DNA of 64,000 nt from Calliopum simillimum (Eukaryota; Arthropoda; Insecta; Diptera; Lauxaniidae), in assembly GCA_951812925.1 (NCBI GenBank), contig OX638370.1, positions 109,134,897 through 109,198,896 of the forward strand. Direction: 5' to 3'. A program made the position numbers and the translations under genes. A model generated the notes under the pieces. The model was not told where the DNA came from, ran no database searches, and saw nothing but the letters and a program-made list of their open reading frames with translations. This document shows, in pieces, positions 59,191-64,000 of this stretch (its first letter is position 1; the number at the start of each line of letters is the position of its first letter).

Positions 59191-59550
59191 TAGCTTAAAC
59201 ACAATTGGAGCGTACGACGAATTTCGCCCGACGAATATTCGCTGTCAAAAAAAATTCGTCGACGAAGTTCGCTCTGTTAAACACAATCAGAGTGACGACG
59301 GCAATAGTTGTTTTTATTTTAAATTGTTGTTTATGTTCTCTGCTGACAATTTTAATAAATAAATATTAAATAAAATCTCATATTCTTTGAATTTTTTCTA
59401 AGAAATCTAAAAATTTTATATTAAAAATGTATTTTTCCGGTTTGACATTTCCAAAAATCGTTGCCGCCGGCGGCAAAATTAAAACTATTTCTATTGCAAC
59501 GAATATTCGTCGGGCGAAATTCGTCTTACGCTCAAATTGTGTTTAAGCTA
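59191..59550. mobile_element. Inserted MITE, 360 bp, TAA target
   Basis: Ends TAGCTTAAACACAATT and their inverse continue into 'gacgaatttcgcccgacgaa' on both sides. The 3-bp duplication TAA is at 59188-59190 and 59551-59553, and removing one copy restores the host palindrome exactly. TAA duplications fit PIF/Harbinger-like elements. Confidence 0.82.
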
Positions 59551-59624
59551 TAAGTCTCTCTCTGATATGAAGGCAAAATAAAATAAATTAAAATCAAATT
59601 ATTGAAATTTATTTTATTTTGCCT

Positions 59625-60171
59625 AGAGTAGAACGGGGTAATGTTGTGCAGGGGGTAATGTCGTGCACTGGCTGTTTTAGCCCAAAGAATTGAATGATTT
59701 ACCAACTGTTTGTAAGGTAGGGACCTGCTGACCTACTGAGCTTATGCATATAATACCAGCAATTTTCACCAGTTCGTCTCTACAGAGTAACCTTTTTTTC
59801 AAAACGCACGCTTTCGGGACGATAAAAGTGTTTTTTCATCGGGTCAGAAAAATAATTTTCCTTGCGGGAAAATATACCAGGTAAGTGTTTTCTAAAATGA
59901 AATATCCTGCCAAAGAAAAGAAGCATTTGGTTTTCGAAAAAATTTTGGGCTTCACCGAGTTATCGAAGTTGACCTTTAAAACGACCATTGGGGTAATGTC
60001 GTGCACATTCACTTACACAAACACAATTTCTCGCTACACAAATGTTGTTACACATGGATGTAACCATTGAAGTTATCTTTCGATCGGATGCTTACTCATC
60101 GTATTCGCTTGAGATGTACGGCTTTACGAGCATGTCAAAGTTGAGTGCACGACATTGCCCCGTTCTACTCT
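59625..60171. mobile_element. Inserted MITE, 547 bp
   Basis: The ends AGAGTAGAACGGGGTAATG and, inverted, AGAGTAGAACGGGGCAATG continue into 'tcgtgcac'. The phrase 'ggggtaatgtcgtgcac' recurs internally near 59993. Target duplication uncertain (at most 2-3 bases). No coding capacity. Confidence 0.78.
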
Positions 60172-60829
60172 ACAAATCAGAGAAGGACTTAGACAGTTTT
60201 GATATTTAGCGACACATATGTCGTTATACTTATTGGGAAAATTTTTGAAACTAAACGTAGGGAATCTACTGCGTCAGTGGGCGTGGAACCTCCCATACAA
60301 GTAAAACACGTTAAATGTTATATAGAGCAAGCTGTATATACATATATGTCATATCGTCACATCAATGCTACAACTAGATAACTCCAATTTTCTAGTCCTG
60401 AGATAATTCAATTTAAAGATTTTTAAAAATTTTAATTTGCACTGATTTTCGAATTTTCTGGTTTCGTTTTTTTCTTATAACTTTGCAATGTCACTTTAGA
60501 GAACTCAGGTTGGACAGAACTGTGCACAACACCAGGAAGAATATGGTAAGTCACTTTTCCCAAGAATGATAATTTAGGATTTGCCTAGTTGTAGTATTGA
60601 GGTGGCGATATTTATGAAAATTTATGTAAATATGTATGTCGATCATCAATACCTTGTAATGGGCCTACTTTATAGCAATGAAAACTTTTGCTTCAATATT
60701 CCTCAAAAATGGCTGCAACAATTTTGAAGAAAATTTACTTCAAAGTGATTAGAAAAACTAGTAAGGGTGTAACCTTTTGCCTGGTCAAACATTACATAAA
60801 TACCCTACACTGCAGTATTTTGAAAATTT

Positions 60830-61345
60830 TGTTTATATAGGAGGTGCCACGCCCTCTTGTTCGAGTTCACCCAGTTTTTGCTCAGAGCTTGCATTTATAG
60901 TTCTTAGTGTCTGAGTGAAATTTGGTAGGACTATCTCAAAAAACGTTTTCAGTATAGCGTTTTGAAGATTTTGCTTATATGGGAGGTGTCACGCTCTCTT
61001 GTCCGAGTTCGTCTAGTTTCAACTCAGAGCGTGCTTCATAGTCCTTAGTATTTGAGTAAAATTAAGTTGAATTATCTCAAAAAACTCTTTCAGTATAGCG
61101 TTTTGAAGCTTTTGCTTATATGGGAGGTGCCACGCCCTCGCATCCGAGTTCGACCAGTTTTTGCTTAGAGATTGCGCTTATAATTCGTAGTATTTATGTG
61201 TATTTCGGTTGCATTGTCGTGAAAAATACTCCTGCAGTTTAATTTTCAATATATTTTTTGTATGGGCGGTAGGCGTATCCATTGAATGATTTCGCTTATT
61301 TTCAATCCCACGAGCTAACATTGACGACTGAGGTACTGTACCAAA
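60830..61345 (-). repeat. Dispersed repeat family R, inverted copy
   Basis: Inverse of 31862-32440. It has three clear tandem units of about 125 bp, each with 'ttatatgggaggtg-c/t-cacgc' and 'gtatagcgttttgaag', starting near 60833, 60972 and 61107. It ends in 'gggcggtaggcgtatcc', the inverse of 'ggacacgcctaccgccc' near 32135. Confidence 0.75.
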
Positions 61346-64000
61346 TTCATGTTGAATTTCTCACTGAACGAATGGATATTTGGTTTTAAGTCAACTTGAG
61401 CTGTTTGTCCTTTTTGTATAGGAATCTAGGTTACTTTAGAAATTGTATGTTACCTAGTATATGCTTCGAAAAAACTTCAAATATGATTGTATACGATGCC
61501 AAGAATAGAATAAAAAATCCCATTCATTGAGTACAGAAAAAAACAATGCCAATATTTCAATGGGACAATAGTATATGCAGCATTACACATGTATAACATG
61601 CTATGGTCATAAATTTAAAATCGCTCAAAATTAAAGTAAAGTTACATAAAAACATACAATATACGTATATGTAGCAGGTAGTTGCTTTTTCTTAAATGAA
61701 AAAATACCCTATTCTTGGGAATATTTTTGTGGACTGATTTATGATTTCTTTTGTTTAAACTTATTTTCAAAAATTTCAACAAATTTTCAAAAAGCCGCAT
61801 TGTAACATTCTGTGCATTAATCCATATCCATAAATCGCAGCTGTTTCTGCTTACTACGTCTTTTTATTTTGATTTCCTATTGACCACTCACTATTGTGTC
61901 TGCATTGAAAACTTTTTGCAAAAAATATTATCTAATCTTTAGTCCAGTATTTTTTTAGTACGTACAATCGTATACTTGTAGAATTTTTATCTGTGCTTTC
62001 TTTATCATCCATTAGCGCGTGTATCGTTATAAGTATATGAGAAAAATGGGATGAACTTTAATTGGCATAGAACCTTGATGACTTACCACCAACCAAAGTC
62101 TGCTTATCCAATGTGTTTCAAATTTTTCTTTCGTTTCGGCCAAGATGTTTCATATTTAATCGCATACATTTATTCTTTTTCAATCGCTTGAGGTTTCTGT
62201 GTACATTTATAATTTTTTTTTTTTTTGGTTTTAAAATTAAATGGCGGAGAATTATCTCATATTGCCAGGGTATTCCACATTAATGAGTTTAATCAAAAAT
62301 ACTTTTCATAACCTTAAAAAAGGCAAATGAAAAGGCTCTGACGCTAAGACACACGCGAACGAGTACACCCGAAACACGTCTGTACTCGGCTACGGACAAA
62401 ACGAAAGAGGCATTTATAATTTAATATTTTTTTTTATTAAAAATTTTGAAACTTTGAAAAAAAAAAAAAAAAAAAAACTATTCGCTGTTGAATATTTTGA
62501 ATAATTTTAAAAAAATTAACTGTCATGTCGTGTGAGTCATGATTTTCGATTTTGACTCGTTGAGTGCAAAAGTCGTTAAATAACACAGGGCAACAATGGT
62601 TTTGTCACAGTGTAGCTGATCATAACTTTTAAATTAACTTTCTGCGTAGAATTCGAATCCGCTCATTTTGAAGAGAAGGGGTAGCACTACGTGATGAATT
62701 AGGTTAAAAACCTAACCTCAAAAATAGCCAAAATAGTAATTTTTCGTGTTTTTATCCTCAAATATCTCAAAATCCTGGCGTGATGGGCCACTTCTACGTG
62801 GTCTGTTTAATTTAAGAAATAGAATAGAAGATCGTTTTATCCCTATTACCACTCTGATACACCACTTTTCAAAAAATTATCCAAGTTTTACGTTCGAGAA
62901 ATCTAACCAAAGAGTAAATGTATCTTATCACGATAAGGCATTTTTTCATAGTTTTTCAGGATTCCAAGTCCGTGAGAATGATTTATAGAGTTGGCTCAGG
63001 CATACAAATACATAAGATTTTGTTTCAGTTAGAGTAAATAAAAAACCTTTAAATATTTACAAAAAACACGATATTAACTAATTTAAAGAAGTTGCTGTTT
63101 TGGCCGAAACATAGTTGCATGTTTTTGTACTTTGACACCCAACACTTATAACTTAATTATAAGTTTGAATATGCTTACGCACTTAAACTAATAATTTATT
63201 TATGACTGTGAAATCAATATTGATAGCCACCATCATCAGACAAAAAGTTTTTTTTCGTTTCAAGGTTTGAGCAATTAATTAGTTTTTTTCAATTGTTGGA
63301 AGGACAAAAAATATAGATATCGATATATCCAGAGTATAAGTTGGTAACTCAAAGGACAGTGTTTTTCGGAATCTGTGCTTTAGCCTTCATCTTGTGTCAA
63401 ATTTTGGTTTCTCTTGCTTGAAATTTGAAGGGCTGGGACCTATTTTTTCTATAAGTTTGCATACAAAAAAAAAAAAAACCAATTACAAAAATTATCAAAC
63501 TAAAACTACGATTTTCAAGTTACCAACCGTGAAAGATCGGCTCAAGAGTATAGAAAGAGCAAAGAAAACACCTTATTTTGGGCGATGACGCACATTTTCA
63601 TTTAAATTGATACGTTAATAATAAGAACTGTCAAATTTGGGGTACAAACAATCCAGGAGCATTGAATTAGCATTAATTACACCCAGTTAGATGTGCTTTT
63701 TGGCGTAGAATATGGCCAACAGAGTAATCGGATCACATTTCTTTAAATGGTATGTTGGACGTTTACTTACGGCAACGAATCGTAATAGAACATTTTTTTA
63801 GGGTCAGCGGTAGTAAATAACCCAGAGCGGCAACGGTCCTTCTTCGCGATATTTTCGGTGACGGAAATATTTTGAGAAATTCTGATTTTGCTTCACCTTC
63901 GGCTTTTTAAGGGGAAGTACTTGCCTGAATAAGCCACAAACCCCTTACCAAAATATTCGTGAAGAACTATTTGGTCCAAGTTGGCCCATTTTGGCTTATT
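61346..64000. other. Right end of window, no gene seen
   Basis: No coding exon or RNA gene recognised. A poly(A) run of about 20 bases near 62459 could mark a retroposed tail. At 62606-62627 CACAGTG is followed by 'tagctgatcataact', resembling the tip of the Transib-like element at 524, but no matching second end was found before the window ends. Confidence 0.45.

Larger units (their letters stand above)
59165..60222. mobile_element. Palindromic MITE split by two other MITEs
   Basis: The outer sequence matches the 149-bp palindrome at 49564-49712 in three pieces: 59165-59190, 59551-59624 and 60172-60222. The gaps are filled by the elements at 59191-59550 and 59625-60171. Confidence 0.82.

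Noticed and set aside
62746..62988. 80-codon ORF near the right end
   Set aside because: No recognisable motif or exon signals; composition like the surrounding AT-rich repeats.

Overview
This window is nuclear DNA of a higher fly (Diptera: Brachycera), most likely a tephritid-like fruit fly. Three observations support this. The protein-coding exons read as close relatives of Drosophila proteins. Genes have small phase-consistent introns next to very large ones. The intergenic DNA is AT-rich and packed with Tc1/mariner, hAT, Transib-like and palindromic MITE-type repeats. The species cannot be fixed from sequence alone.

Layout, left to right. 0-2.3 kb is repeats: a mariner relic split by a Transib-like miniature element. 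2.4-5.3 kb (+) is a four-exon odorant-binding protein gene with 12 cysteines (Plus-C type). 7.2-8.2 kb (+) is ribosomal protein eS24 (RpS24), with a duplicated block upstream. 11.5-22.6 kb (+) is mitochondrial NAD kinase 2, in eight coding exons; its 7-kb first intron holds a pogo relic, a Tc1 element and other repeats, and its last intron holds a complete-looking antisense gene for an unrecognised membrane protein. 23.8-27.0 kb (-) is the DEAD-box helicase Dbp45A/DDX49. 29.0-30.9 kb (-) is an Asn/Arg-rich protein with an N-terminal UAP56-binding-like motif. 33.3-36.3 kb (+) may be a spliced long non-coding or small-peptide transcript. 37.4-38.5 kb (-) is Ctu1. 41.0-43.9 kb (+) is the AMPK beta subunit (alicorn). 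48.2-52.6 kb (-) is an ABHD1/3-type alpha/beta hydrolase. 53.3-64 kb carries no host gene I can support; it holds a mariner copy with one internal stop codon inserted in a minisatellite, a second deleted mariner with about 115-bp inverted repeats, nested MITEs and other repeats.

The host genes share no single pathway. NADK2, Dbp45A, Ctu1, alicorn and the ABHD gene are, from memory, neighbours at cytological region 45A of Drosophila melanogaster, so the right two thirds looks like a conserved block swollen by transposons. All gene models were built by hand from ORFs, GT-AG sites and phase agreement. For the listed exons of NADK2, Dbp45A, Ctu1, alicorn, the ABHD gene, the OBP gene and the nested gene, every intron phase matches; the exception is one junction in the UAP56-motif gene.
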